The translations under genes were made by a program, and so were the position numbers. Below are positions 19,394 through 29,070 of a DNA stretch of 64,000 nt, piece by piece. Where the stretch lies: assembly GCA_002721815.1 (NCBI GenBank), contig PBLQ01000002.1:20492-84491 (forward strand). The letters run 5' to 3'. Numbering within the stretch: position 1 is the stretch's first letter; every line of letters begins with the position of its first letter. The notes below the pieces were generated by a model that did not search any database, was not told where the DNA came from, and was given only the letters and a program-made list of their open reading frames with translations. The DNA comes from Myxococcales bacterium. Its GTDB lineage: Bacteria > Myxococcota > UBA727 > GCA-2721815.

Positions 19394-21322
19394 ATGGGTT
19401 CACCAAAGAAGACGTCTTACTGGCTGCTCTTGCTGGGTTTAAGCGGTTTGGCCACCGGCTTTCAGGTTTTCATTTGGCTCTATGATGCACCCTATGCACA
19501 CGCCACCCGTGGTGATAATTTCATCGCGTTTTTGCCTACCATTAAAGCGCACACGGATGGTTTGCTCGCTCTGAATTTCCCAAAGGCCATTTGGGGTATT
19601 GGGGCGGGCTGGGACCCCTTTGAGAGCGGTCAAATGGGGATTTTCTATCCGCTGTATCATTTGGCCAATCTGGTTGCGCGGTTGCTGGGGAAGCCCTTAG
19701 CTCTGTTAGAGGTCAGCTATGTGCTCCATCAGATACTATTGATTGCGATGATTCTTCGTTGGGGCACCGGCGGCCCAATGAAGCTTGCGGGCTTGGTCTT
19801 GGCGCTGGTTTTTGCTCCAGCGCCCTTTATTCTCGGGCTCAACTGGCATCTCTACGGCATTTCACACATTTGGTTCATTGGCATGCTGTTGTATTTAGAG
19901 CGGCACGATTATTTTCAAAACGATCCGAAGCGGCTGAAGCATTCCGTGGTGCTCTTGCTATTGAACGCCTTGTTTTTTATTGCCGCCCACCCACAGATGT
20001 TCGTTTGGGGGGAACTCTTTGTGGGTTTTTGGGTAATGTGTTTTGCACCCAACCGGAAAGCTAAAATTCAAACCTTGTGGTTGATTTTTGTGATTAATCT
20101 TCCAGTGGTGCCATCATTGATTTATCTGAAATGGGTTTCCACGCTGGCCACCCCCAACATGATGGTATTTCGAAGCTCGTCTGCTGGGCTCATGCATTTT
20201 TCTCAGGATGTACATGTGGCCCTCGGTGCTACCTTTTTTGGGAACTTCATGGGGGATGATCAATTCATTTTGTGGTCCGATAAAATTGGTAAGGGCGGTA
20301 TCGGCCTTTTTTTTCAGCCCATTTGGGGCGTGGCCCTGGTCTTGACCCTGATGCGTCGCAGGTGGGGCGTGGCTGCTTTTTTGGTTTTCTTGATGATGAT
20401 GCTGGGCGTTCGCACTTTTCCCTGGATGGAGTATTTGGCGGTGGGTCCTTTTCGAGGCTTTCGATGGACATGGAAGTTAGCCATTTACGCCAGTCCCATC
20501 GCGATTTTAATGCTCATTAAGATGACCGAAGCGCGACAGCGTTGGGTCGCTCCGTTGCTCTTGGGGACGGGTTTGGTTTCCATGCTCATTTGTTTTCAAG
20601 GACGGCATTTTAACCTCTCCGCTGCTTTGTCCATTTTGCATCCCTATGGTTTGGCGGAGATTTTGGATGAAACACGGACTTGTCTGGATGACATTGAAGT
20701 CCCAGAAACGGCGCGATTGGCTCACGTGGGAGACCACAGCATGGAGGACCCAGCCCCCATCATCGTCATGGGGCTCATGGGGAATACGGCCTTACTCGTA
20801 GACCGCGGGACCATCCACATCTACAATCCTTTGGAGCGCCGAGAAGCGGCGGAAGGTCATTTACAAATTACCGTGCCTTGGCGTGTCCATTTGGATACCG
20901 AAGAATTTTTGAGCAACCGGGAACGCATTGAGACCGCATTTCGATTCATCGGCGTGACCCATTTGTATTCCGCTGACCGTCGTTTGGTCCCTCAAGATGA
21001 AGCGAAATCCTGCACGGATCGTTTGGGGCGTGAAGTGTATTTCTGGCCGCTTGCCAATGCGCGGACCACCCCATACCCGCATCCCATGTCTTTGGAGGCT
21101 GCGGACAATGTCACAGTGCAAAGTGATGGGACACTCTTTGTGGAAACAGACGCCCAACAAACACCGCAGTTAAATGTCACCCGGGAAATCGCTTGGGAGC
21201 AAACTGAATCAGGTTGGATAGGGTACCCTCAGCCATTGCACCCCGGCTGGTTTGTGGCCACGGTCTTTTTGCTATTGGGAGTTTTGATTTGGCTTCGACG
21301 GAGAGGGGGCGCCGATGCATAG
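19394..21322 (+). CDS. Large multi-pass membrane protein, YfhO/GT-C-like
   Basis: About 642 residues from the ATG at 19394 (GGGAAAAGA before it). The first helix starts right after a short basic tail (MGSPKKTSYWLLLLGLSGLATG). The first outer loop reads ATRGDNFIAFLPTIKAHTDG, then WDPFESGQMGIFYPLYHLANLVARLLG. That layout is typical of YfhO-like and other GT-C-fold proteins that use lipid-linked sugars. About ten further hydrophobic segments follow, then a soluble C-terminal domain (around residues 440-610) and a last helix before RRRGGADA. Enzyme activity is inferred from the fold only. A similar opening layout occurs in the truncated gene at 63687. Confidence 0.78.
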   Translation: MGSPKKTSYWLLLLGLSGLATGFQVFIWLYDAPYAHATRGDNFIAFLPTIKAHTDGLLALNFPKAIWGIGAGWDPFESGQMGIFYPLYHLANLVARLLGKPLALLEVSYVLHQILLIAMILRWGTGGPMKLAGLVLALVFAPAPFILGLNWHLYGISHIWFIGMLLYLERHDYFQNDPKRLKHSVVLLLLNALFFIAAHPQMFVWGELFVGFWVMCFAPNRKAKIQTLWLIFVINLPVVPSLIYLKWVSTLATPNMMVFRSSSAGLMHFSQDVHVALGATFFGNFMGDDQFILWSDKIGKGGIGLFFQPIWGVALVLTLMRRRWGVAAFLVFLMMMLGVRTFPWMEYLAVGPFRGFRWTWKLAIYASPIAILMLIKMTEARQRWVAPLLLGTGLVSMLICFQGRHFNLSAALSILHPYGLAEILDETRTCLDDIEVPETARLAHVGDHSMEDPAPIIVMGLMGNTALLVDRGTIHIYNPLERREAAEGHLQITVPWRVHLDTEEFLSNRERIETAFRFIGVTHLYSADRRLVPQDEAKSCTDRLGREVYFWPLANARTTPYPHPMSLEAADNVTVQSDGTLFVETDAQQTPQLNVTREIAWEQTESGWIGYPQPLHPGWFVATVFLLLGVLIWLRRRGGADA

Positions 21323-21381
21323 ATCATTGCCCGATATAGGTCCGGTATCATTGGCTCGGGTGTCATTGAGCTTTGGGGGAT

Positions 21382-22584
21382 TCAGATATCGCTCCGCGCA
21401 GGTGGTGGTGTGGTGATATTGCGGTCCAGCACCTGCGCTTTGTTGAGCACGTGGGTGAAAATCGTGACCAAAATACTGGCGATGGGTACGGCGAACAACG
21501 CGCCGGTCATGCCGTAGAAGTGTTGCCCAGTCATCAGGGCCAATACGATGAGGGCGGGGTGAATTCGAGATGCATCGCCCATGATCTTAGGATTTAAAAA
21601 ATTCCCTTCTAAGAAGTGAATGCCCAAAATCCATAGCAAGCCAGCCAGACCAGTGAGAAAGCTTTGGGTGAGACCCACCAAAACGATGGGGATGGTGCTG
21701 ATGATGGTCCCAAAAATGGGTATCAGAGAGAAGATGGCCGCTAATGTGGCTAATACAAAGGCAAATTTGATGTTGAAAATCAGCAACCCGATGAGGGTAA
21801 GAATGCCGTTGACCAGACAAATGAGTAACTGGCCACGCACCACGCCCGAAAGGCCACGATCAAAGCGTCCGAGCAGCCCATTGAACTCATTTTGGTCTTC
21901 CAACGGAACCATTGAGAAGAAGAAGTTTTTCACTCGGTCAATATCGGAGAGCAAAAAAGCTGTGATCATCAAAACCAGAAAGAACTTAAAAATGAAGCCC
22001 ATGAGCCCCGCGATAATGGCTTGGGCCTGACCGAGAATCACGCGGGTTTCCTTTTTGAGTAACAGAGCGCTGTCTTTGAGCATTTGGCGCCAGACCTGTC
22101 CGATGTCCAGCGTAAACATGTTTTCAGGGCCATCGGCCCGCGGGTTGCTGGTGGGCGAAGAGGTGCCCAATATGCGCACGTGCACATTATAGTTGGCCAG
22201 TTTGGTTTCGATTTGCTTGGCAAAGGTATCTATTTTGTCGTCTGTGAGTTCATCGGCCAGCTGGGTGGTGGCTTGGGTGAGCTTGGTCATCTCTGAGACG
22301 ATTTGTGGGATGAAGAAGATGCTGGCCAAGTAGGTGATGGCAAAAAAGCCAGCATATATGATCAGAATAGCAACCCATCTGGGGGGCTTTCTACCTCTGA
22401 AGCCTCTTTCGTTGGCTCGGGTGACCAATGGATTAAGGATATAGCCCAAAAAGCCGGCAATGATAAAGGGCAGCAGGACTTCATGAACGGTCCACAGACA
22501 CACCAAAAGCGCCAGCCAAAGTGAGGTCAACATCAGGTTGCGCCGGGTCTTTTGGTTTTGAAGGTAATGAGAAAGTGGCTGCAT
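21382..22584 (-). CDS. AI-2E transporter family (PerM/YhhT-type) membrane protein
   Basis: 400 residues with the family's layout. There are paired N-terminal helices (MLTSLWLALLVCLWTVHEVLLPFIIAGFLGYILNPLV) and a long soluble segment. The C-terminal helical block includes LLGRFDRGLSGVVRGQLLICLVNGILTLIGL and the conserved IPIFGTIISTIPIVLVGL and HFLEGNFLNPKIMG. The family covers autoinducer-2 exporters and Na+/H+ antiporters, so the substrate is open. AGGAT lies before the ATG. Confidence 0.92.
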   Translation of the reverse strand: MQPLSHYLQNQKTRRNLMLTSLWLALLVCLWTVHEVLLPFIIAGFLGYILNPLVTRANERGFRGRKPPRWVAILIIYAGFFAITYLASIFFIPQIVSEMTKLTQATTQLADELTDDKIDTFAKQIETKLANYNVHVRILGTSSPTSNPRADGPENMFTLDIGQVWRQMLKDSALLLKKETRVILGQAQAIIAGLMGFIFKFFLVLMITAFLLSDIDRVKNFFFSMVPLEDQNEFNGLLGRFDRGLSGVVRGQLLICLVNGILTLIGLLIFNIKFAFVLATLAAIFSLIPIFGTIISTIPIVLVGLTQSFLTGLAGLLWILGIHFLEGNFLNPKIMGDASRIHPALIVLALMTGQHFYGMTGALFAVPIASILVTIFTHVLNKAQVLDRNITTPPPARSDI

Positions 22585-22705
22585 AAATTATCCTGGCTCA
22601 CTTATACCAATCGGCGGAATTTACTCAAAAAAACAGACATTTCTTTTCAAAAGCTAACGTGCTGTTTTAATACTCTTGAGCGCTTTTTTGTTTTCGAGGT
22701 TTTTT

Positions 22706-23269
22706 ATGAGATTTCATCCTTATCTTTCTGTTTTCATTGTTGGTTTTCTTGTTTCGTGTGCCACGGCCGATCCGGAAGCCAATGAGGGGGGAGAATGTGC
22801 CATGGCCTCCGATTGTGCCGAGCCAGAGGGCGCGCCTTGTGCTGGCTGCGTCCCTCTTGCCGCGATGCTCTGTGATCATGGAACATGTACTGAAAGAGGG
22901 GAAGATACATTAGATGTGGTGGCTGATGTGATGTTGGCACGCGGTGATGTCACCGATAACACACAATCCTTAGTGTACGCATTGGCGTCTCAAAATGGCG
23001 GCAGCGAAGAAATGCGCTGTCAGTCTGCTGTTTCCTCGACAGGCGGTGTGGTGGACGGTCTCAATGTGTTCGCTTCGGGATACAAAAACGTCAGCGGTGG
23101 CTCTTATCACCAGGATTTGGCTTTGGGCCGGTCGCCCAGTGTTCCCTTACTAATTATAGTATGGGGCACGGATGGCGTGGGTGGCCAGGGCAACCAAACC
23201 GGTACCGGTTGCCTGGAGGTGGCAGCCGCCACTGTTGAAGAGGAAGATCTACTAGTGAACGTCGAATAG
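22706..23269 (+). CDS. Small Cys-rich lipoprotein, unknown function
   Basis: 187 residues from the ATG at 22706 (GAGG six bases upstream). MRFHPYLSVFIVGFLVSC is a lipoprotein signal. The N-terminal mature part is dense in cysteines in the pattern GECAMASDCAEPEGAPCAGC. The C-terminal half is a short beta-rich domain with GTGCLEVAAATVEEED. Family not recognised. It stands alone, divergent from the AI-2E family gene. Confidence 0.72.
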   Translation: MRFHPYLSVFIVGFLVSCATADPEANEGGECAMASDCAEPEGAPCAGCVPLAAMLCDHGTCTERGEDTLDVVADVMLARGDVTDNTQSLVYALASQNGGSEEMRCQSAVSSTGGVVDGLNVFASGYKNVSGGSYHQDLALGRSPSVPLLIIVWGTDGVGGQGNQTGTGCLEVAAATVEEEDLLVNVE

Positions 23270-23295
23270 CTTATTTTGTGCTCCCGAGCTTGAAA

Positions 23296-23311
23296 ACACA
23301 ACATATAGTGT
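23296..23311. promoter_or_regulatory. NrdR-box-like site ACACAACATATAGTGT
   Basis: Matches the remembered NrdR consensus acaCwAtATaTwGtgt at 15 of 16 positions. NrdR sites normally occur as pairs about three helical turns apart; a good second copy at that distance is not visible. The nearest coding start is the radical-SAM-like gene at 23398, and nrdA lies 1.65 kb away. The site is therefore tentative. Confidence 0.35.
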
Positions 23312-23397
23312 TAAAATATACTGAACAAAATATTTGACGGCGCCGGCGAATGCGTGCTACTGAACATGTGAGCGGTAAACACTTGTGCGGGTAGGTT

Positions 23398-24399
23398 ATG
23401 AGATTTTTAGAGCAGTCATTCGATATTCCATCTGTGGTCCATGTGAAAGAAGGGGCCGGAACTGTCTTATATTTTAGGGTTTCACTTCCGTTGAACCATG
23501 AAACGGTGGCCGTGGTCCCCAACATGTCGCGGGCATTGATGACCGCACTCCGTGCTGCCGAACGTGACCATCATTGGGTGAAACGGGTGGTTTTCGTGGG
23601 GCTCGACCCCATCCTGAACGCGAAGAGCAGCGATGACACGGGTTTTCAGGCCACCTTCACTGAATTACTCAACTGTCTGAGAAGTCTCGAGAATGAGCCC
23701 GTGCAAGTGGTTTGGCGAACGCGGGCGGGGATTAACCAGCTGCCACAGTTAAAGGCCTCAAGGCCGGTTTTCCAGGCCTTGGCACCCAGATTGGCTTTTG
23801 AAATTGGCTTACCAAGTCTCGATCCAGAGCACTGTGAGATGCTCGAAGGCCGGGGCGTTGAGCACCCCAATGAGCGTTTGCGGTTGGCGGAGATTCTCAG
23901 TGCCTGGGAAGTGCCGGTTCGGGTCCGAATTGACCCTCTATTGCCCATGCTCACCGATCAAAGAAACTCTTTAGACCAATTCTTCGAGACGTTGGTACGG
24001 GTGGGCATCGCCCGGGTGGCCGTGCGTTATTTGGTCCTCACCGCAGAGCGCGCCCATGCCATCATGCCCAGATTGAACCGTTTGCATCGTGAGATGCTGA
24101 AGGCTTGTTTCGCTGAAAGCCCCTGGCAGCAGCCGGCAAAAGGGCTCTCAGTATATGACGGCGCTCAGCCTTTCAAACGTTTGCCCGATCACATGAGAGA
24201 AAGTGGGCATCAAAGGGTTCTCCACGCAGCATCTCGGGTGGGGATCGCTGTCGATATAATGGATCCAGTGGGATCCAGTTCTGGAGTCCAGGTGAAAAGC
24301 AACCGACACCGGCGCCCGTCCAAATGGCGAGAGCGTGAAAAAAGAATGAAAGCGCGCTCTAATGCACAAATGGACCTGTTTGTCGCTGGGCGGCGTTAG
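23398..24399 (+). CDS. Radical-SAM-like (SPL-type) barrel protein lacking the cluster cysteines
   Basis: 333 residues. The middle resembles the TIM-barrel core of spore-photoproduct-lyase-like radical SAM proteins. VWRTRAGINQLPQL is followed by LAFEIGLPSLDPEHCEMLEGRGVEHPNERLRLAEIL and VPVRVRIDPLLPML. This mirrors the family order of an arginine/lysine strand, a 'E-R-a-p..RL' strand and an 'RIDPllP' strand. No CxxxCxxC motif is present anywhere, and an in-frame stop just before the ATG rules out an N-terminal extension that could carry it. The C-terminus is basic (RRPSKWREREKRMKARSN). It is probably a non-canonical or degenerate family member with unknown role. Confidence 0.7.
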   Translation: MRFLEQSFDIPSVVHVKEGAGTVLYFRVSLPLNHETVAVVPNMSRALMTALRAAERDHHWVKRVVFVGLDPILNAKSSDDTGFQATFTELLNCLRSLENEPVQVVWRTRAGINQLPQLKASRPVFQALAPRLAFEIGLPSLDPEHCEMLEGRGVEHPNERLRLAEILSAWEVPVRVRIDPLLPMLTDQRNSLDQFFETLVRVGIARVAVRYLVLTAERAHAIMPRLNRLHREMLKACFAESPWQQPAKGLSVYDGAQPFKRLPDHMRESGHQRVLHAASRVGIAVDIMDPVGSSSGVQVKSNRHRRPSKWREREKRMKARSNAQMDLFVAGRR

Positions 24400-24959
24400 T
24401 CCGAGGGGGCTGGGCAGGAGGTTCAAAGCCGCTCCAAAATCCTGCGATATGCTCTGTCCGGATCAAGATCAGGATCGCCCTCACATCTCGGACAAACTCA
24501 AGAACCCTGTATTTTTGAATTCTTACATTGGGGGATCGCTTTTGGGGCGTATCGTCATGGATCACGGGATCACATCGACAGCTTTTTTGGTAAAACTTCC
24601 CTCGTCAGTACGCGACGCGCCAAATCACTTTTCGGACATCCACCCGGTAGGCCAATTACTAATTCGCAAACCGAAACAAAGTCTTAGATGCCAACACTAA
24701 AGAAAGGATTTTCATCTTTACGCGTCCCCAAAAAACAGGTTCGAAACGCCTTGAACAAAAAAATTTCCCTTCTGCAAAAGATCCTTTGACACCATCACCG
24801 GTGTGCCTTATTTCCCCTCTACTCCAAGGGGTGACGTCGTGATGATCGCCCGATGATCCTTCACGATTCTCTTGGCAGGAACGAAGACAAAGAAAATGTC
24901 AAGAGAGTTTCCGCGATTTTGACGAGGTAAAAATATTCAACGGCAGAAAGGCAGTGTTC
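24400..24959 (+). promoter_or_regulatory. 560-base leader of nrdA with a candidate promoter
   Basis: No credible gene; a plus-strand open frame (24362-24700) has no family features. TTGACA at 24786-24791 and TATTTC at 24809-24814, spaced by 17 bases, form a plausible sigma-70 promoter. It would give a leader of roughly 140 bases. Small stems (ACACC/GGTGT and CCCCT/AGGGG) lie around 24790-24831. No NrdR-box pair or cobalamin riboswitch was recognised. Confidence 0.4.
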
Positions 24960-27380
24960 ATGTACAACGGCGCTCAGTTACAAGAAAATAAAGGTCCAGT
25001 GGTGGTAGAGAATCAAGCGGAAGCAAATGAGATGAACGACCCCGCACCACAGATGCGTGTGAAAAAACGCAACGGAACCTTAGAGCCTGTTGATGTGAAC
25101 AAGATCGTGAAAGCCGTTCATCGATGCAGTGATGGCTTGGCACATGTGGATGCCAATCGTGTGGCCATTCGAACCATCAGTGGGCTTTATGATGGCGCGA
25201 TCACCAATGAGCTCGATCAGCTTTCCATTCAAACGGCCGCATCGCTTATTGCCGAAGAACCCCAGTATTCCAAACTTGCCGGGCGGCTCTTGAGCCTTTT
25301 CATCGATAAAGAGGTCCGGGGCCAAGAAATCCAGAGCTTTTCCCAATCCATCGCTAAAGGCCTTGATGTAGGCGTTATCTCTGATGAATTGGCTGAAACA
25401 GTGGCCAAGAACAAGCGCAAAATCAACCACGCCATCGACCAAACCAAAGACCGACACTTCGAATATTTCGGTTTGCGTACGATTTACGATCGCTACCTGC
25501 TGAAGGACCCTGAGTCTCGCAATGTGATCGAAACACCACAGTACTTCTTCATGCGTGTGGCCTTGGTACTGTCCCGTAATATCAGCGAAGCTGTTGAACT
25601 CTACGAGCTTTTCGCTGGCTTGACTTATCTCCCATCCTCACCAACTTTGTTTAACTCCGGGACGCGGCACCAGCAACTGTCTTCCTGCTTTTTGCTGGAC
25701 TCTCCACAAGACGATCTCCGTGACATATACAGCCGGTACGCTGATGTGGCCCAGCTGTCCAAGTTTTCTGGAGGGGTAGGCATGGCTTACCACCGCGTAC
25801 GCTCCCAAGGCTCACTGATCCGTTCCACCAACGGGCACTCCAATGGCATTATCCCATGGTTGAACACACTGGACGCTTCGGTAGCGGCCGTGAACCAAGG
25901 CGGTAAACGCAAAGGGGCATGCTGCGTGTACCTCGAAAGCTGGCATGCTGACATCGAAGCCTTTTTGGAGTGTCGTGAAAATACCGGTGATGAAGCCCGC
26001 CGGACCTATAACCTGAATTTGGCCAACTGGGTGTCCGACCTGTTCATGAAGCGGGTAGAGAGCGACAGCATGTGGTCTCTTTTTGACCCCAAAGATGTGC
26101 CAGATTTCTGCGACCTATGGGGCGAAAAGTTTGAAGCTGCTTATCTGAAAGCAGAGGCAAGTGGGCTTTATCTCAAGCAAGTTCGAGCTCGCGACCTTTA
26201 TGCGCGCATGATGCGCAGTTTGGCTCAAACCGGCAATGGATGGATGACTTTCAAAGATGCTTCCAACTCCAAATGCAATCAAACATTGAACCCGGAGTAC
26301 GCTGTTCACCTTTCCAATTTGTGCACAGAAATCATCGAAGTGACCTCTGGTGAAGAATGTGCGGTTTGTAACCTAGGTTCTGTAAACCTGGGCCGACACA
26401 CCACTGAAGAAGGTGTGGATTATGCGGCTTTACGCAAAACCGTAAAGTTGGCCATGCGCGCCCTGGACCGTGTCATCGATCTCAACTTCTATCCCATTGA
26501 AATCGCCAAAAACTCCAATTTGAAATGGCGTCCAGTGGGGCTGGGCTTGATGGGCTTGCAAGACGTGTTCTTCAAGATGGGCCTTCAGTTCGATAGCGAA
26601 GAAGCGAAAGCCATCTCCACTCGCATTTCAGAGGAGATTTATTTCGCGGCCTTAGAAACGTCTTGCGAATTGGCCGAAACATACGGGGCTCACCCGAATT
26701 TCGCTGAGACCCGGGCGGCCCAGGGCCAATTACAGTTCGACCTTTGGGGCATCGAACCTCAAGAGAGCGCAAGATGGGTGGAACTCAAGAATCGCATTGC
26801 TGAACATGGCTTGCGGAACTCTTTGATGATCGCCATCGCCCCCACAGCCACCATCGCTTCTATTGCGGGTTGCTACGAGTGTATCGAGCCTCAGGTTTCC
26901 AACCTGTTCAAGCGCGAAACCTTGTCGGGTGAGTTCTTGCAGATCAACAACTACCTGGTACAAGATCTCAAGAGCCGAGGGTTGTGGACCAACGAAATTC
27001 GCAACCGCATCAAGCTAAACGAAGGCTCCATTCAGGATATCGAAGAAATTCCTCAAGACATTCGAGATATCTATCGCACCGTATGGGAGCTGCCCATGCG
27101 TGCCTTGATCGACATGGCTGCCGACCGCGGGGCTTATATCGATCAAAGCCAAAGTCTCAATCTGTTCTCAGAGAGCCCAGACATCAGTAAGTTGTCTTCC
27201 ATGTATTTCTATGCGTGGAAGAAAGGTCTGAAGACCACTTACTACCTGCGTTCACGGCCGGCCACGCGAATCGCGAAAGCCACCATTGAAACAAGCGGCA
27301 TGTCTGAGTCTCAAAAGCAGCGGGCAGAGGCATTGGCGTGCTCATTAGAGAACCCAGAGTCTTGTGAATCCTGTCAGTAA
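24960..27380 (+). CDS. nrdA: Ribonucleoside-diphosphate reductase, large (alpha) subunit
   Basis: 806 residues from the ATG at 24960 (GAAAGG 8 bases upstream; a GTG at 24954 is less well placed). An N-terminal ATP-cone (MRVKKRNGTLEPVDVNKIVKAV) provides allosteric activity control. The catalytic barrel has LSSCFLLD with the first active-site Cys. NLCTEIIE and CAVCNLGSVNLG supply the radical-site Cys and neighbours. IAPTATIASIAGCYECIEP carries the conserved loop near the substrate. The C-terminal SCESC pair reduces the active-site disulfide. It works with NrdB to make dNTPs aerobically and is followed by nrdB after 73 bases. Confidence 0.97.
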   Translation: MYNGAQLQENKGPVVVENQAEANEMNDPAPQMRVKKRNGTLEPVDVNKIVKAVHRCSDGLAHVDANRVAIRTISGLYDGAITNELDQLSIQTAASLIAEEPQYSKLAGRLLSLFIDKEVRGQEIQSFSQSIAKGLDVGVISDELAETVAKNKRKINHAIDQTKDRHFEYFGLRTIYDRYLLKDPESRNVIETPQYFFMRVALVLSRNISEAVELYELFAGLTYLPSSPTLFNSGTRHQQLSSCFLLDSPQDDLRDIYSRYADVAQLSKFSGGVGMAYHRVRSQGSLIRSTNGHSNGIIPWLNTLDASVAAVNQGGKRKGACCVYLESWHADIEAFLECRENTGDEARRTYNLNLANWVSDLFMKRVESDSMWSLFDPKDVPDFCDLWGEKFEAAYLKAEASGLYLKQVRARDLYARMMRSLAQTGNGWMTFKDASNSKCNQTLNPEYAVHLSNLCTEIIEVTSGEECAVCNLGSVNLGRHTTEEGVDYAALRKTVKLAMRALDRVIDLNFYPIEIAKNSNLKWRPVGLGLMGLQDVFFKMGLQFDSEEAKAISTRISEEIYFAALETSCELAETYGAHPNFAETRAAQGQLQFDLWGIEPQESARWVELKNRIAEHGLRNSLMIAIAPTATIASIAGCYECIEPQVSNLFKRETLSGEFLQINNYLVQDLKSRGLWTNEIRNRIKLNEGSIQDIEEIPQDIRDIYRTVWELPMRALIDMAADRGAYIDQSQSLNLFSESPDISKLSSMYFYAWKKGLKTTYYLRSRPATRIAKATIETSGMSESQKQRAEALACSLENPESCESCQ

Positions 27381-27453
27381 AAAAGAACAAAAGAAACGTT
27401 TGAGTTTATCGTCGAGATGTAGACAATAGAAGGAACCGAAAAGAGAGGTTGGA

Positions 27454-28449
27454 ATGTTACTGGAACCCGGATTGAATTTAACCTTGCGCCCCATGGCTTA
27501 CCCACAATTCTACGAAATGTACCGCGACGCGATCAAAAACACGTGGACGGTTGAAGAAGTAGATTTTTCCATGGATACCAAAGATTTAAATCGTATGCCT
27601 CCGGGTGAGCAGCACCTCATTCGTAGGCTGGTGGCCTTCTTTGCGACGGGCGATTCCATCGTTGCCAATAATTTGGTTCTCAACCTGTATAAGCACATCA
27701 ATGCGCCCGAGGCGCGGATGTACTTGTCACGCCAGTTGTACGAAGAAGCATTACACGTGCAGTTCTATCTCACCTTGCTCGACACCTACATGCCAGATCC
27801 TAAAGAGCGACATGAAGCCTTCGCAGCGGTGGATAACATTCCATCAATTCGCGACAAAGCGCGTTTCTGCATGAAGTGGATGGATACGGTGGGCGATCTC
27901 GATGAGTTGAACACCAAAGAAGAACGGCAAGAGTTTCTTTTGAATCTGGTGTGCTTCGCGGCTTGCATTGAAGGTCTCTTCTTTTTTGCTGCTTTTGCGT
28001 ACGTTTACTTCTTAAGGTCTAAAGGGCTGCTGCATGGTTTGGCCACCGGTACCAACTGGGTGTTCAGAGATGAAAGCGCTCACATGGCATTTGCTTTCGA
28101 GGTGGTGAAGGTCGCTCGTGAAGAAGAACCAGAGCTCTTCGATGATGTGCTGACCCAGAAAGTGAACACCATGCTCGAAGAGGCTATTGCCTGTGAGATG
28201 CAATTTGCACGCGATTTGCTCAGTGAAGGTGTGGCCGGGCTGTCTTTGAAAGACATGGAGGAATACCTTCGCTTCGTTGCTGACCAACGTCTTTCCATGT
28301 TGGGCATGCCTCGACAGTTTGGTGCCAAAAACCCATTTACTTTCATGGAATTACAAGATGTTCAAGAACTCACCAATTTCTTCGAGAGAAGGGTCTCTGC
28401 ATATCAGGTAGCGGTCACCGGTGATGTCCAGCTCGATGTGGCGTTCTAA
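27454..28449 (+). CDS. nrdB: Ribonucleoside-diphosphate reductase, small (beta) subunit
   Basis: 331 residues, ferritin-like fold. Iron ligands are in place: Asp67 (FATGDS), Glu98 and His101 (YEEALHVQFY), then the second set in CIEGLFF and RDESAHMAF. The radical-site tyrosine is present at residue 105, so this is a tyrosyl-radical class Ia enzyme rather than a class Ic type. The C-terminus ends FERRVSAYQVAVTGDVQLDVAF, suited to dock on NrdA. GAGAGG precedes the ATG. It is cotranscribed with nrdA by position. Confidence 0.97.
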   Translation: MLLEPGLNLTLRPMAYPQFYEMYRDAIKNTWTVEEVDFSMDTKDLNRMPPGEQHLIRRLVAFFATGDSIVANNLVLNLYKHINAPEARMYLSRQLYEEALHVQFYLTLLDTYMPDPKERHEAFAAVDNIPSIRDKARFCMKWMDTVGDLDELNTKEERQEFLLNLVCFAACIEGLFFFAAFAYVYFLRSKGLLHGLATGTNWVFRDESAHMAFAFEVVKVAREEEPELFDDVLTQKVNTMLEEAIACEMQFARDLLSEGVAGLSLKDMEEYLRFVADQRLSMLGMPRQFGAKNPFTFMELQDVQELTNFFERRVSAYQVAVTGDVQLDVAF

Positions 28450-28485
28450 CTTTTCTTGCCAAATACAAACGCAAAGAACACAATC

Positions 28486-29070
28486 ATGGCCATGAAGAAA
28501 TTCTGGCCATTTTTTGTAATTGCATGGATGTTAGGCTGCGCCCCCACAGAAGAACCAGGCCCCGTGGACGCCGGGGTAGAAATCGACCCCAGAGCGGATG
28601 ACATTCCCGATAATGCCTATTGCGAAGGCGTGAAAGAGTGGAACGAAGACCTAGCCATTCTTGAAGATTTATTGCTTGAGAGTGTCAACGAAGTTCGCGC
28701 ACAGGGCGGTAATTGCCGGTCCCAAGGGACGCACCCCCCCACGCACCCCTTAGAAATGGAGCCCGCATTGCGATGTGCGGCGCGGGTGCATTCACTCGAT
28801 ATGGATGAGCGCCAATATTTTAGTCATGACAGTCCCACGGGTGAAACTGCCTGGTACCGTATTGCGCAGGCTGGTTTTGGGTCTTCGCCTGTAGGAGAGA
28901 ATATTGCCATGGGGTCAACAACGGTGGAGGGCGTGATGGCCCAATGGCTGAACAGCGATGGTCATTGTGCCAATATCTTTAATTCGAACTATTACTACAT
29001 GGGCGCAGGGGTTTATGAGGGCGATATCTACCGGCACATTTGGACCCAGACTTTTGGTGGCAACTTCTAA
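28486..29070 (+). CDS. CAP/SCP-domain lipoprotein
   Basis: Start placed at the ATG at 28486 (MAMKKFWPFFVIAWMLGC); a TTG at 28456 opens the same frame but adds residues before the signal. After the lipobox there is a DAG linker and a CAP (cysteine-rich secretory/PR-1) domain of about 150 residues. The domain contains LLESVNEVRAQ, LRCAARVHSLDMDERQYFSHDSPTGETAWYRI, GENIAMGS and HIWTQTFGG. CAP proteins are exported, and their bacterial role is poorly known. The frame ends 4 bases inside the convergent pit gene. Confidence 0.88.
   Translation: MAMKKFWPFFVIAWMLGCAPTEEPGPVDAGVEIDPRADDIPDNAYCEGVKEWNEDLAILEDLLLESVNEVRAQGGNCRSQGTHPPTHPLEMEPALRCAARVHSLDMDERQYFSHDSPTGETAWYRIAQAGFGSSPVGENIAMGSTTVEGVMAQWLNSDGHCANIFNSNYYYMGAGVYEGDIYRHIWTQTFGGNF

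Noticed and set aside
24362..24700. Plus-strand open frame between the radical-SAM-like gene and nrdA
   Set aside because: Overlaps the end of the upstream gene, no ribosome-binding site, no protein-like pattern.
24735..24755. GGTTCGAAAC, looking like a tRNA T-loop
   Set aside because: No acceptor stem, anticodon arm or CCA end around it. No tRNA or rRNA was recognised anywhere in the window.
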